DNA from: Stygiobacter sp043807765
GTDB lineage: Bacteria; Bacteroidota; Ignavibacteria; Ignavibacteriales; Melioribacteraceae
Direction of reading: 5' to 3'
NCBI GenBank assembly: GCA_043807765.1
Contig: JAZDFQ010000006.1
Coordinates: forward strand, 17,908-81,907
Length of the DNA: 64,000 nucleotides
Below, in pieces: positions 17,160 to 25,157 of the stretch. Position numbers and translations under genes: made by a program. The notes below the pieces were generated by a model. It was not told the DNA's origin. It worked only from the letters and a program-made list of their open reading frames with translations, and did not search any database. The stretch's first letter is position 1. Every line of letters starts with the position of its first letter.

Positions 17160-17513
17160 CTATTTAGTACACCGATAGACACTTCCAGTTATAACAACAT
17201 TTGTTTGTCTGACAACACCGCTACTTTGATCAGTTGTACTACCTGCTCTATTCGTTAGAATACACACAAGATTCCCACCCATTTTTGCCGCCTTGTTTTT
17301 CAAATCGTTTAGTGCGCCAGTCTCTAGGCTTGAATTTGAAGTAAAGGTACCTGTTAACCAATCACCCTGATCTCCGGTGACTTCACCAAGGTACTCACAT
17401 TCCTTACCTGGTTCTGTTCTAACAATTCTTACTTTTTCAGTTCCAGGTTCAAGGGTTCTTGATGAACAACCAACGAATAGCAATAACACGATAAATAAAC
17501 TAACTTTTTTCAT
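17160..17513 (-). CDS. DUF4156-like lipoprotein
   Basis: Small predicted lipoprotein with lipobox FVGC (Cys near residue 15) and about 100 mature residues. The pattern EKVRIVRTEPGKECEYLGEV, then a Gly-rich stretch, then NDLKNKAAKMGGN resembles the DUF4156 family, whose role is unknown. Start 17513 is set by the shared leader repeat (ribosome site AGGAGTAATT); an upstream in-frame start would translate the repeat itself. It is downstream of the toxin-antitoxin pair on the same strand, separated by a hairpin-rich 365-bp gap. Confidence 0.8.
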   Translation of the reverse strand: MKKVSLFIVLLLFVGCSSRTLEPGTEKVRIVRTEPGKECEYLGEVTGDQGDWLTGTFTSNSSLETGALNDLKNKAAKMGGNLVCILTNRAGSTTDQSSGVVRQTNVVITGSVYRCTK

Positions 17514-17581
17514 AATTACTCCTAATTTAATTTGGCAACGCTTTAATAAATTAAGACCACCCATTGGTGCATTGCCGTTAA
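17511..17581 (-). repeat. 71-bp leader repeat, copy B
   Basis: Second copy of the leader found at 17008-17078, ending at the start codon of the DUF4156-like gene. On the minus strand it is preceded by GTTAGAC...GCTTAAC, resembling the 7-bp boxes of integron attC sites, although box order and spacing do not match a canonical attC. The two copies are 503 bp apart. Confidence 0.85.
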
Positions 17582-17703
17582 GCCAATGTCTAACTATTAA
17601 ATTCCCCGCCAAGGAGTATGAATTCTGTACAGCGGATTAGATTTTATTTTAATCTTTTGCATACGACTTTAAAACAAAAAAAGGACGCAACTTTCGTTAC
17701 ATC

Positions 17704-17817
17704 CTTATCAGAGGCACTGGTATGCCCGGTACAAAGACATAAGAAAGCGCGTCCATCTCTGGACGCAACCTTCTTGCTTGTTCTTGTACCTTTGAAAATT
17801 ACCAGTTTTCTGATAAG
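17704..17817. repeat. Long imperfect inverted repeat (114 bp) in the 365-bp gene-free gap
   Basis: The gap 17514-17878 has no convincing gene. Its main content is this hairpin: CTTATCAGA...ACTGGT at the left pairs with ACCAGT...TCTGATAAG at the right, an inner GGTACAA pairs with TTGTACC, and GCGTCCA/TGGACGC closes a 4-nt loop. GGACGCAAC also occurs directly at about 17683 and at 17761. It could be a mobile-element remnant or a structured transcript. Confidence 0.7.
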
Positions 17818-17878
17818 AACAACGCAATAGCTGCGTTAATTATTTAGTAACAAAATTTCTTTTCGAATTCCTCCGAAA

Positions 17879-18130
17879 CTATTTGTAAATATCTTTTCTG
17901 TGACCAATACGTATCACTAGAACCAACAATACCTCATCTTCGATTTTATAGATTACTCTATAATCACCAATCCTAATTCTATAAAACTCGGTGCCTCTAA
18001 GTTTTTTACAACCAAATGGTCTTGGATTTTCTGCAAGTTGACTAATCTGTTCAACAATCTTTACTCTCTCTTTTCGCGCTACATTTCTTAAAGTCTTATC
18101 AGCTGATTTCAGAATCTGAATTCTAAACAT
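17879..18130 (-). CDS. RelE/ParE-family toxin
   Basis: Predicted toxin of a type II toxin-antitoxin pair. RelE homologues cleave ribosome-bound mRNA; ParE homologues poison gyrase. The ATG at 18130 gives a normal start (MFRIQILKSADK); an upstream TTG at 18142 would add four residues. The 83-residue sequence has the family layout: helical N-terminus, then NPRPFGCKKLRG, then YRIRIGDYRVIYKI, and a C-terminal VIRIGHRKDIYK. RIGDYRVIY and the terminal GHR..IY favour RelE over ParE. It lies 81 bp downstream of the putative antitoxin. Confidence 0.88.
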   Translation of the reverse strand: MFRIQILKSADKTLRNVARKERVKIVEQISQLAENPRPFGCKKLRGTEFYRIRIGDYRVIYKIEDEVLLVLVIRIGHRKDIYK

Positions 18131-18211
18131 GAGTGAACTCAAAAAGACATTTTACTTAAAACAGTTTTCATACTTCACCAAAATAGTGTACAGAACATTA
18201 CTTAATATGCT

Positions 18212-18424
18212 TTATACATAGTTTTGCGGGTCGAAATTCAATACTTCTTTATTTTTCTTTATCGCCTTCTGTGCAAACTTGATATCTAATTGTTCCTCAA
18301 GTTCCTCTATTTTCCGTCTATTCTTTTTCGATTCTTTAATAAATCTATTGTATTCATCTATGGGCACAACAGCATATATTTTTTGTCCATCTTCGTTAAT
18401 AACGTAATTAGGTTTTAATTCCAT
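18212..18424 (-). CDS. Putative antitoxin partner of the RelE-type toxin
   Basis: A 70-residue protein upstream of the toxin gene, in the usual antitoxin-first order. The N-terminal part (NYVINEDGQKIYAVVPIDEY) resembles Phd/YefM or DUF-type antitoxin N-termini, and residues 30-60 are highly charged and helical (KNRRKIEELEEQ). The ATG at 18424 is preceded by AAGGTGAG at good spacing. Such antitoxins normally repress their own promoter; the 240-bp region up to rsgA would hold it. Confidence 0.75.
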   Translation of the reverse strand: MELKPNYVINEDGQKIYAVVPIDEYNRFIKESKKNRRKIEELEEQLDIKFAQKAIKKNKEVLNFDPQNYV

Positions 18425-18579
18425 CACTCACCTTAAAATAATAATATTTGAAATTTTCGGTAGAACGCTCAAAAAGGGATTGACTTTTAACAAACTTGTA
18501 CCAAAAAACGTCTTCGAAATTTTGGAACTCGTTTTTCTAAACTCAAAGTAAAGCATAAAAGCCCCGTTTACTTTTTGCA

Positions 18580-18600
18580 AGTTAACTTCAGAAGGTAACT
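18580..18600. repeat. Small hairpin between the antitoxin and rsgA promoters
   Basis: AGTTAACTTC and GAAGGTAACT form a 10-bp stem with one mismatch around a single A, and the pairing extends weakly outward (TTG...CAA). It lies in the 238-bp divergent gap 18428-18665. It may be an operator, an attenuator or a repeat fragment; I see no clear -35/-10 pair. Confidence 0.45.
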
Positions 18601-18665
18601 TTGTCAAGTATCACGCTCAGTAAATCCTACATCTAAAGCTCAAAATCTTACTATAGAATTCCTAA

Positions 18666-19679
18666 TTGACTACACACGTGAAGCCGCTTATCTTTAAAGT
18701 GGTTTTTCGAGCTAAAGGAGTTCCTATTCAAGGAATCATATTCAAAATAGAAAGTAAAGATTATTATCTCTTCAATGAGAAGGGGGAAGAAGTACGCTGC
18801 TCTCTTCGCGGAAAATTTCAAAAAGAATTCAATCTCAAGCGAGATAAGCTTTATTCGGTTGACATTGCAACCGTTGGCGATAAGGTTCGTTTCGAAATGA
18901 ACCAAGATGGAACCGGAGTTATTGAAGAAATTCTTCCACGCACAAACCATATCTCTCGCAAAGCGCCTAGAATTAAAGGCGCCGGCGCTCGCGGCGAAAG
19001 ATTAGAGCAGAAAATAGCTGCTAACATTGACAGCTTAGTTATAGTTAGCAGCTGTGTTAGTCCAAAGTTTAATAACCGCGCGATTGATAGATTTTTAGTT
19101 GCCGGTGAAAGCTCTCACATCAAATGTTATATCATCATTAACAAGATTGATTTGGACGAGGATGAAACTTACAAGGAATATTCTGCTCTGTATAGATCGA
19201 TTGGTTACGAGGTTGTTGAATCGAGCGTAAAAGAAAATATCGGCGCTGAACAACTTCATAAAATTTTAGATGGAAAGGTTAGTCTTGTGTGGGGACATTC
19301 GGGTGTTGGTAAGTCTTCGTTGCTCAATTGGATTTATCCTCATTTAAAACTTAAGACGGGAATTGTGAGTGATTTTTCATCTAAAGGTAAACACACCACT
19401 GTTACCAGCGTTATGATGAACATAGATGAAAAAACAAAAGTGATTGATACTCCGGGAATTCGAGAAATTGATCCATATGGAATCCGTGAGGAAGACCTCG
19501 GACATTTCTTTAAGGATTTTGAAGAATACATTAACGAGTGCAAATTTAATACTTGCACGCACCAGCATGAACCGGGATGCGCTGTAATAAAAGCAGTTGA
19601 GGAAGAATTGATAAATACAGAACGCTACATAAGCTACTTAAATATCTTGGATACGATTGAAGATGACATGAATTTTTAG
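18666..19679 (+). CDS. rsgA: Ribosome small subunit-dependent GTPase A
   Basis: Late 30S-subunit assembly GTPase. An OB-fold N-terminal region is followed by a circularly permuted GTPase domain: NKID (G4) precedes GHSGVGKSS (G1) and DTPG (G3), which is diagnostic of the YjeQ/RsgA family. The C-terminal zinc site is visible as C...CTHQHEPGC. The start is TTG 18666, since no ATG lies near; a GTG at 18678 is the alternative. The length of 337 residues is slightly above average. Confidence 0.95.
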   Translation: MTTHVKPLIFKVVFRAKGVPIQGIIFKIESKDYYLFNEKGEEVRCSLRGKFQKEFNLKRDKLYSVDIATVGDKVRFEMNQDGTGVIEEILPRTNHISRKAPRIKGAGARGERLEQKIAANIDSLVIVSSCVSPKFNNRAIDRFLVAGESSHIKCYIIINKIDLDEDETYKEYSALYRSIGYEVVESSVKENIGAEQLHKILDGKVSLVWGHSGVGKSSLLNWIYPHLKLKTGIVSDFSSKGKHTTVTSVMMNIDEKTKVIDTPGIREIDPYGIREEDLGHFFKDFEEYINECKFNTCTHQHEPGCAVIKAVEEELINTERYISYLNILDTIEDDMNF

Positions 19680-19689
19680 AAAAGAATTT

Positions 19690-19713
19690 CGCGCAAAGCC
19701 GCAAAGCACGCAA
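19690..19713. repeat. CGCAAAG-type repeat fragment
   Basis: Spaced CGCAAAG units (CGCGCAAAGCCGCAAAGCACGCAA) fill the 34-bp gap between the convergent stops of rsgA and the ATP-grasp gene. It resembles one arm of the CACAAAG inverted-repeat elements at 52179 and 53207. Confidence 0.55.
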
Positions 19714-20613
19714 TTAAAGAGAAGAAACTTTAGCAAGCATTCTCTGAATAAATTGTTTCACCAGTACATCCGGCACTCCATCCGGATGATTAGATTTTAA
19801 GCGCATATCACACTGATCATTTACATAATCAATCAAATAAAATTTATGATCTTGGGTAATTGCAATTTCAGAAGAGAAATAATCCAGTCCGGTTAGTTTA
19901 GCTACACGTAAAGTGATTTTCTTAAGAGCGGTAAGATTATATTTTTCAAGATCTTTTTTGGTTACCGGAAAATAAATGTGCGATTGATCGTCCCACCAAG
20001 TTGATATTGCTTGATCGAAAGCCCACAGAACACGAAACCAAGCTCTTCTGCCATGAATTTTTTTAGGATGGATGATTTCCTGAACTAAATATTTTTCAGT
20101 CGGACTTTTGATTCTCTCTCGTCTAATCTCATCAAGTGTTTCAGCATTTTTCACAACACCTTGTCCGCCGCCGCTGAAATAAGAAGGTTTAATTATGAAT
20201 GGACGTTTCAAAAAATCCAAATCGCTTGGCTTTATATGGGGACGAAAATCATGATCGAAAGCTGGAAGAATAAAAGTTTTTGGTAAACGAAATCTTTTTT
20301 GCTGTAGCCGTTTGTGCATCATTGCTTTATCGATTGATTCGTTTACTTTTTGATATGGATTAATTATGTAGCTTTTTCTACGCTGAAGAATTTGAGCAAT
20401 CGGCATAAAAGCCGGTTCTTCATCAGATGCGCGATCGAGATAAGCCGAAAATGCGAGCTTGCGGTTTTCAAGCAGATAAATGACTTCTTCGTAATTAGTA
20501 GTTTTAATCAAGAAAGTTGTAAAACCGGCTGATTGAAAAATGTATTCAATCAGATCAACGAATTCTTCATCATACTCCCAAGTGTATGCTATTGCTAAAT
20601 CGAAATGCTGCAT
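19714..20613 (-). CDS. ATP-grasp domain protein
   Basis: Likely ATP-dependent carboxylate-amine ligase of unknown substrate. The N-terminal ~100 residues form a pre-ATP-grasp-like domain. The central part shows ATP-grasp features: a Lys in RPFIIKPSYF, then the Gly-rich loop SGGGQGVVK, VQEII (hinge/adenine contact), and late acidic metal ligands in EIAI...YLIDYVNDQC. It stands alone on the minus strand between rsgA and the TPR operon, so context gives no substrate. It could belong to a RimK-like or YheCD-like branch. Confidence 0.75.
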   Translation of the reverse strand: MQHFDLAIAYTWEYDEEFVDLIEYIFQSAGFTTFLIKTTNYEEVIYLLENRKLAFSAYLDRASDEEPAFMPIAQILQRRKSYIINPYQKVNESIDKAMMHKRLQQKRFRLPKTFILPAFDHDFRPHIKPSDLDFLKRPFIIKPSYFSGGGQGVVKNAETLDEIRRERIKSPTEKYLVQEIIHPKKIHGRRAWFRVLWAFDQAISTWWDDQSHIYFPVTKKDLEKYNLTALKKITLRVAKLTGLDYFSSEIAITQDHKFYLIDYVNDQCDMRLKSNHPDGVPDVLVKQFIQRMLAKVSSL

Positions 20614-20722
20614 TATGCCTAGAATTTTCTACAAAGATATATAATTGATTTGGACGCATCAATTCTTACCCTTGTGATTAAAAGCGTTTAGACCTATTTT
20701 TTGCCTCAAATAAAAGAGAAAA

Positions 20723-22519
20723 ATGAAGTACACGGTATTAATACTATCGATCCTCATAATACTTTTCAGCTGCACTGCAGAAAAGAAATTGGTGAGCAAT
20801 AATTCCCAAAATTTATCCAAGCAAGATTTAAAGCGAACCGCACAAGCTTTGTTTATTGATGGTTCTATTGCTGAAACGAGGGGATTAATTAACGAAGCAA
20901 TAACTCGCTATACCGAAGCATATACGATAGATCCTCAACCGGGAATATCTTACACATTAGCTAAAAATTATGTAAGAATTAATAAGCTTTCATCGGCACT
21001 CACATATGCAAAATTAGCTGTACTTGGCGATCATAGAAATACAGATTATTTACTGATGCTCGGCTCAATTTACGACGCATCTCACTTTAATGATTCATCC
21101 GAAGTTGTATACAGAGCTGTACTCGCGCTGGATTCAACCAACGTAACTGCATATTACAGTTTAGCGCAGCTTTCGGAAGCTAAGCGCCCATCGGAAGCTT
21201 TGGCTTTATACAGAAAAGTGATTGACATAGTTGGTCCGGAATGGACTGTTCTGATTAAGATAGCCGATATTAACGAAAGACAAGGAAATATTGAAGCTAC
21301 AATTTCGACGGTTGAAGAACTGCTTCAGCTCAACCCATCGGAACTAAATTTGCAAAAAGTATTAATCGATGCTTACATCAAAACGAAGAATTTTGATAAA
21401 GCACTAAGCCTTTTAGATCAAGCGCTGGTAAGTTTTCCGGATGATCTAAACCTTGTTGAGTTTAAGGGCATTGCTCTTGTTCAAAAAGGAAAGATGATGG
21501 AAGCGCTGACAGAATACATGAAGCTGGTGAATAACAAATCGATTCCATTTGAAAATAAAATTCGCGTTGGATTGTCGTTCCTAGCTTCAGCAGAAAAGGA
21601 TTCGTCCAACTTAGTTCTGGCAAAAAAGATTTTTGAGCAGATCAATAAAGATTCTACCGATTGGCAAGTAAAAGCTTATCTCGGCGAAATCTCTATGCGT
21701 CAACATGAAGATTCTACTGCAATTAAATATTTTGAACAAGCTGTTAAGATAGCAGAATGGAATTCTGACGTTTGGACTCGCTTGGGCGGCTTGCTGTTTG
21801 ACTCAAGAAACTACAAAGACGCAATTCGCTTTATGGATGAAGCAGTACAAAAATTTCCAAATGATTTTGCTATCAATTTAATTTATGGATTGTCGCTTTC
21901 TCAAAACAACGATCATGAAAAAGCTAGAGAAATTTTGCAGCGTGCGTTGAATGTTAACCCCAGAGATGTAACAGCGCTTGGCGCGCTTGGCTATACGCTA
22001 AATCAGCTTAAAAAGGATGATGAAGCGTTATCGGTTTTGAATAAAGCTTTGCAGTATGATCCGAACAATTTGCAAGTTCTAAGCGTTACAGCATTGATCT
22101 ATGAGACAAATAAAAACTATGCTGTTTCAGATTCTCTATACATGAAAGCTCTCAAAGTTGATTCTACAAACATTCTTATTTTGAATAACCTAGCTTATTC
22201 TTGGGCAGATAGAGGAATCAAATTAGAAGAAGCATTAAAGATGGCGCAGCAAGCAATTGAGAAGGAGCCGGCAAATTCTTCTTATCTTGATACAATAGGC
22301 TGGATATATTACAAATTGGGCGACTTCAAGAAGGCGAAAGAGAAAATTGAAGCTGCGCTTCAACTTGAAAAAGAAAACGCAACTCTAATAGATCATCTTG
22401 GCGATGTTTTCTTTAAGCTTGGCGAAAAGAAAAAAGCTTTGAGTAACTGGAAAAAGGCTTTTGAGATTGATAACACTAAAACTGAAATAAAAATAAAAAT
22501 TGATAAAGGCGAATTGTGA
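20723..22519 (+). CDS. Tetratricopeptide-repeat lipoprotein
   Basis: Predicted lipoprotein (lipobox LFSC, Cys near residue 17) made of about a dozen TPR units (for example NPRDVTALGALGYTLNQL), which act as protein-interaction scaffolds. It opens a three-gene operon: its stop overlaps the DUF4292-like start by 4 bp, and an EnvC-like gene follows. I recall this order as common in Bacteroidota/Chlorobi, which suggests a joint role at the envelope. The exact function is not known. Confidence 0.88.
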   Translation: MKYTVLILSILIILFSCTAEKKLVSNNSQNLSKQDLKRTAQALFIDGSIAETRGLINEAITRYTEAYTIDPQPGISYTLAKNYVRINKLSSALTYAKLAVLGDHRNTDYLLMLGSIYDASHFNDSSEVVYRAVLALDSTNVTAYYSLAQLSEAKRPSEALALYRKVIDIVGPEWTVLIKIADINERQGNIEATISTVEELLQLNPSELNLQKVLIDAYIKTKNFDKALSLLDQALVSFPDDLNLVEFKGIALVQKGKMMEALTEYMKLVNNKSIPFENKIRVGLSFLASAEKDSSNLVLAKKIFEQINKDSTDWQVKAYLGEISMRQHEDSTAIKYFEQAVKIAEWNSDVWTRLGGLLFDSRNYKDAIRFMDEAVQKFPNDFAINLIYGLSLSQNNDHEKAREILQRALNVNPRDVTALGALGYTLNQLKKDDEALSVLNKALQYDPNNLQVLSVTALIYETNKNYAVSDSLYMKALKVDSTNILILNNLAYSWADRGIKLEEALKMAQQAIEKEPANSSYLDTIGWIYYKLGDFKKAKEKIEAALQLEKENATLIDHLGDVFFKLGEKKKALSNWKKAFEIDNTKTEIKIKIDKGEL

Positions 22520-23295
22520 GAAAAGTAATGCTCATATTATCCGTAATGACTATTGCTTATTTAACCGGATGTACAGCTACCAAACCATTGGAAGAAGAAC
22601 AGTCAATCTCGGCCGAAAGGATTGTTAAACGTTTGGAAGCCAACAGAAGAAAAATTAAATCGTTTGTTGGAACCGGAACTATATTCATTATTACAAAAGA
22701 GCTTAACACCAGAAGTAGCTTTCAAGTTGAAATTAAGAAACCGGATTCGCTCAAAGTATCCTTCTTTGGTCCGTTCGGTATTGATTTGGCTTATTCACTT
22801 ATTTCACAAAAAGATTTTCAGTTTTACGATGTAATTAACAACAAATATTACAAGGGGAAAATTCGTCCGGGAATAATCAAGGACTTGATGAAAATAAATA
22901 TTCCTTACGATGAGCTTATAGACGCAGTTACCGGTTCGGTAAACTTAACAAGCAAACTTCGCTTAGAGCCGCAAGTAACGCAAAAGGAAGACGGTACTTA
23001 CGGGTTAGTCTATCCCGATTCAGTAGGCAATATTCTCAATACAATTACAATCGATATTGAAACGATGCGCATTACCCGTTTTGTAATTTCTGATCTAAAA
23101 GGGAAAATTTCGTATCAAGCTGATTATGAAGGTTTCAGAAAAGTAGAGGATGTTTATCTTCCATTTAACATCAGCGTTAATGATAAAGCCAACGAGCAGA
23201 AATTGAAAATAGAGTATAGAAATGTTGAACTGAATAAATTAACCGAAAAATTAAAATTAGATATTCCGGATGATGCTAAAGTCACCGATTTATAA
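22516..23295 (+). CDS. DUF4292 (LolB-like) lipoprotein
   Basis: Predicted lipoprotein with lipobox YLTGC. It starts with GTG 22516, overlapping the TPR gene; ATG 22528 is an alternative. The mature domain resembles LolB/LppX-type folds (SFVGTGTIFI, VEIKKPDSLKVSFFGPFGIDLAY, then an F..Y repeat pattern), and DUF4292 is proposed to bind lipid or lipoprotein. The middle gene of the operon, it overlaps the EnvC-like gene by 26 bp. A LolB-like outer-membrane lipoprotein-insertion role is possible but unproven. Confidence 0.85.
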   Translation: MRKVMLILSVMTIAYLTGCTATKPLEEEQSISAERIVKRLEANRRKIKSFVGTGTIFIITKELNTRSSFQVEIKKPDSLKVSFFGPFGIDLAYSLISQKDFQFYDVINNKYYKGKIRPGIIKDLMKINIPYDELIDAVTGSVNLTSKLRLEPQVTQKEDGTYGLVYPDSVGNILNTITIDIETMRITRFVISDLKGKISYQADYEGFRKVEDVYLPFNISVNDKANEQKLKIEYRNVELNKLTEKLKLDIPDDAKVTDL

Positions 23296-24505
23296 ATATC
23301 TGATCTTATTCCTCTTTTTAATTTCTTCCGGATTATTCTGCCAGATCAAGGACAGTATAAAACAGAAGAACCAGCAATTGCAATCCATTAAAGATGATAT
23401 TTCTAATCTGGAGCGCGAGCTAAAATCTAAATCGCGCAAGGAAAGAGAATCGCTACAATCACTTGAAACAATTAACAAACAAAACTTGCTGTTAAATAAA
23501 CTGATTAACAATTTACTAGTTGAAGAGAAACAAAAAGAAACTGCGATAGGCGGGCTCGAACAAAATATTCAAACAATTGAAGAGAGAATCAAAAATCTTA
23601 AAGCACAATACTCGCGTTATATAGTGTGGTTTTACAAGCATTCAGGTTTATCGATGTGGCATTTTCTGATTGATGCCGATTCATTTAACCAAGCAATCGT
23701 TCGCTATCAGTATCTGAAATATATTTCCCGCCAAAATAAAATTACACTTAACAAACTGATTGCAAATAAGAATCAGCTTGCCAATTTGCAGAGTAGTTTG
23801 GAATCGGAAAGAAAATCCAAAGAAATTCTTGCCAATCAGAAAATGAAAGAGCAAGACGTTCTTGAGAAGAAGGAAAAAGAAAAGAAAGATATCATTACTG
23901 TTTTGAAAAAAGATCAGAAAATGATTGGGCAAGAAATATCTCTTAAACGACGTGCAGAGATTCTTATCAAAAATATAATTGCCAAATTAATTGAAGCAGA
24001 CCGTGAGGCGAAAAAACGTTCGCTCGAAAGCAAAATTAAGAATGATAAGAAAGTGGTGAGTGGTAAACTGCCTCAATCATTCGACTATTCTTCTTTTCAG
24101 AATTTTGCCCAGCTACGTGGCAGCCTGGGATGGCCTGTACGAGAAGGCAGAATCGTTCGCAAGTTTGGTGAAAATAAGAATGAACGATTAAATACAATCA
24201 CATTAAATTATGGAATTGATATCGGTGTTGGGGCTTCGCAAAATGTTTTATCTGTTGCCGAGGGAATTGTGAGCGCAATCGATTGGATCCCCGGCTACGG
24301 AAGCATTGTTATTGTTACTCATCGTGATGATTATAGAACTGTTTACGGACACGTAACCGGAATTTCCGTTAAAGAAGGACAAAGAATAAATGCCGGAACA
24401 ACAATTGGAAGAGTGAACGAAAGTTTGGAGGGGAACATAGTTCACTTTGAAATTTGGAATGAACGGAATTATCAAAATCCGGAAATCTGGCTTTCGCGTA
24501 GATAA
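23270..24505 (+). CDS. EnvC-like murein hydrolase activator (degenerate M23 domain)
   Basis: Probably activates peptidoglycan amidases in cell division or remodelling. A signal-like segment (about 8-25, ending GLFCQ) is followed by a long charged coiled coil (about 28-260) and a C-terminal LytM/M23 domain (about 285-411). The first zinc ligand of active M23 enzymes is replaced: NYGIDIG stands where HxGxD is expected, while YGHV and HFEIW remain. This fits EnvC-type activators that no longer cut peptidoglycan. Its start lies inside the DUF4292 gene, implying coupling, and its stop abuts the convergent HAD gene. Confidence 0.88.
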   Translation: MMLKSPIYKYLILFLFLISSGLFCQIKDSIKQKNQQLQSIKDDISNLERELKSKSRKERESLQSLETINKQNLLLNKLINNLLVEEKQKETAIGGLEQNIQTIEERIKNLKAQYSRYIVWFYKHSGLSMWHFLIDADSFNQAIVRYQYLKYISRQNKITLNKLIANKNQLANLQSSLESERKSKEILANQKMKEQDVLEKKEKEKKDIITVLKKDQKMIGQEISLKRRAEILIKNIIAKLIEADREAKKRSLESKIKNDKKVVSGKLPQSFDYSSFQNFAQLRGSLGWPVREGRIVRKFGENKNERLNTITLNYGIDIGVGASQNVLSVAEGIVSAIDWIPGYGSIVIVTHRDDYRTVYGHVTGISVKEGQRINAGTTIGRVNESLEGNIVHFEIWNERNYQNPEIWLSRR

Positions 24506-25153
24506 CTAAATGTTGTTATCTAAAAACGCTTTGAATTCTTCTACAGTTTCAAAGAAGAAATCGCTAGACATCTTCATAACTTTTTCTTTTGCGTAACTAT
24601 CCCATAATACAGAAGCTGCTTTAACACCGGCACTGTGTGCCGCGATGACATCAGCCGGTGCGTCTCCAATCATTAAAACTCGATTTCTATCTAACCCAAA
24701 TTTTTCAACAAACAAATCAATTCCTTCACGTGAAGGTTTGGACTCTTTTACATCATCGCCGGTAACAATCATATCGAATAAATTGTAAACACCGATTTCT
24801 TTTAATGTGATTGTTGCGGAATCTTTTCCTTTGCCAGTATAAATGGAAAGCGGAATATTTTTCGACTTGATGAATTGAAGAATTTCAATCATGCCGGGAT
24901 AAATATCGGCCATATGCTGATGCTGCGAAGAATAGAAATCGAAATAATCTTTCCTAGCTTCTTTATAATCATTCTTCATCCATTCTTGCAGAATAACATC
25001 TTCGGTTGGACCAAACATGGCAATTATTTCTTCATCAGAAACTGTTTTATTCAAATACTTTTTTGTTACATGATTAAAGGAAGAAAAAATCAATTCGTTG
25101 GTAGAAGTTAAAGTTCCGTCCACATCAAATATGAATCCGTCAAAATTTCTCAA
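24506..25153 (-). CDS. HAD-superfamily hydrolase (phosphoglycolate phosphatase-like)
   Basis: Haloacid-dehalogenase-type phosphatase, probably acting on a small phosphorylated metabolite. Motif I is DVDGTLT with the nucleophile Asp; motif II includes SIYTGKGKDS; a Lys follows in KESKPSREG; motif IV is GDAPADV. The helical cap between motifs I and II matches the Gph/PGMB-like subfamily. It begins 4 bp after the BamB-like gene on the same strand, so the two are cotranscribed, and ends immediately next to the EnvC-like stop. Confidence 0.87.
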   Translation of the reverse strand: MRNFDGFIFDVDGTLTSTNELIFSSFNHVTKKYLNKTVSDEEIIAMFGPTEDVILQEWMKNDYKEARKDYFDFYSSQHQHMADIYPGMIEILQFIKSKNIPLSIYTGKGKDSATITLKEIGVYNLFDMIVTGDDVKESKPSREGIDLFVEKFGLDRNRVLMIGDAPADVIAAHSAGVKAASVLWDSYAKEKVMKMSSDFFFETVEEFKAFLDNNI

Positions 25154-25157
25154 AAAA

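Noticed and set aside
17618..17830. Plus-strand open frame of 70 codons in the gene-free gap
   Set aside because: It runs through the inverted repeat, lacks a ribosome site and shows no protein-like conservation pattern.
14824..18430. Prophage or insertion-sequence island
   Set aside because: No integrase, transposase, phage structural gene or flanking direct repeat was found in the accessory run.
23270..24505. Active M23 peptidoglycan endopeptidase
   Set aside because: One of the zinc ligands is replaced (NYGID), and a long coiled coil indicates an EnvC-type activator.
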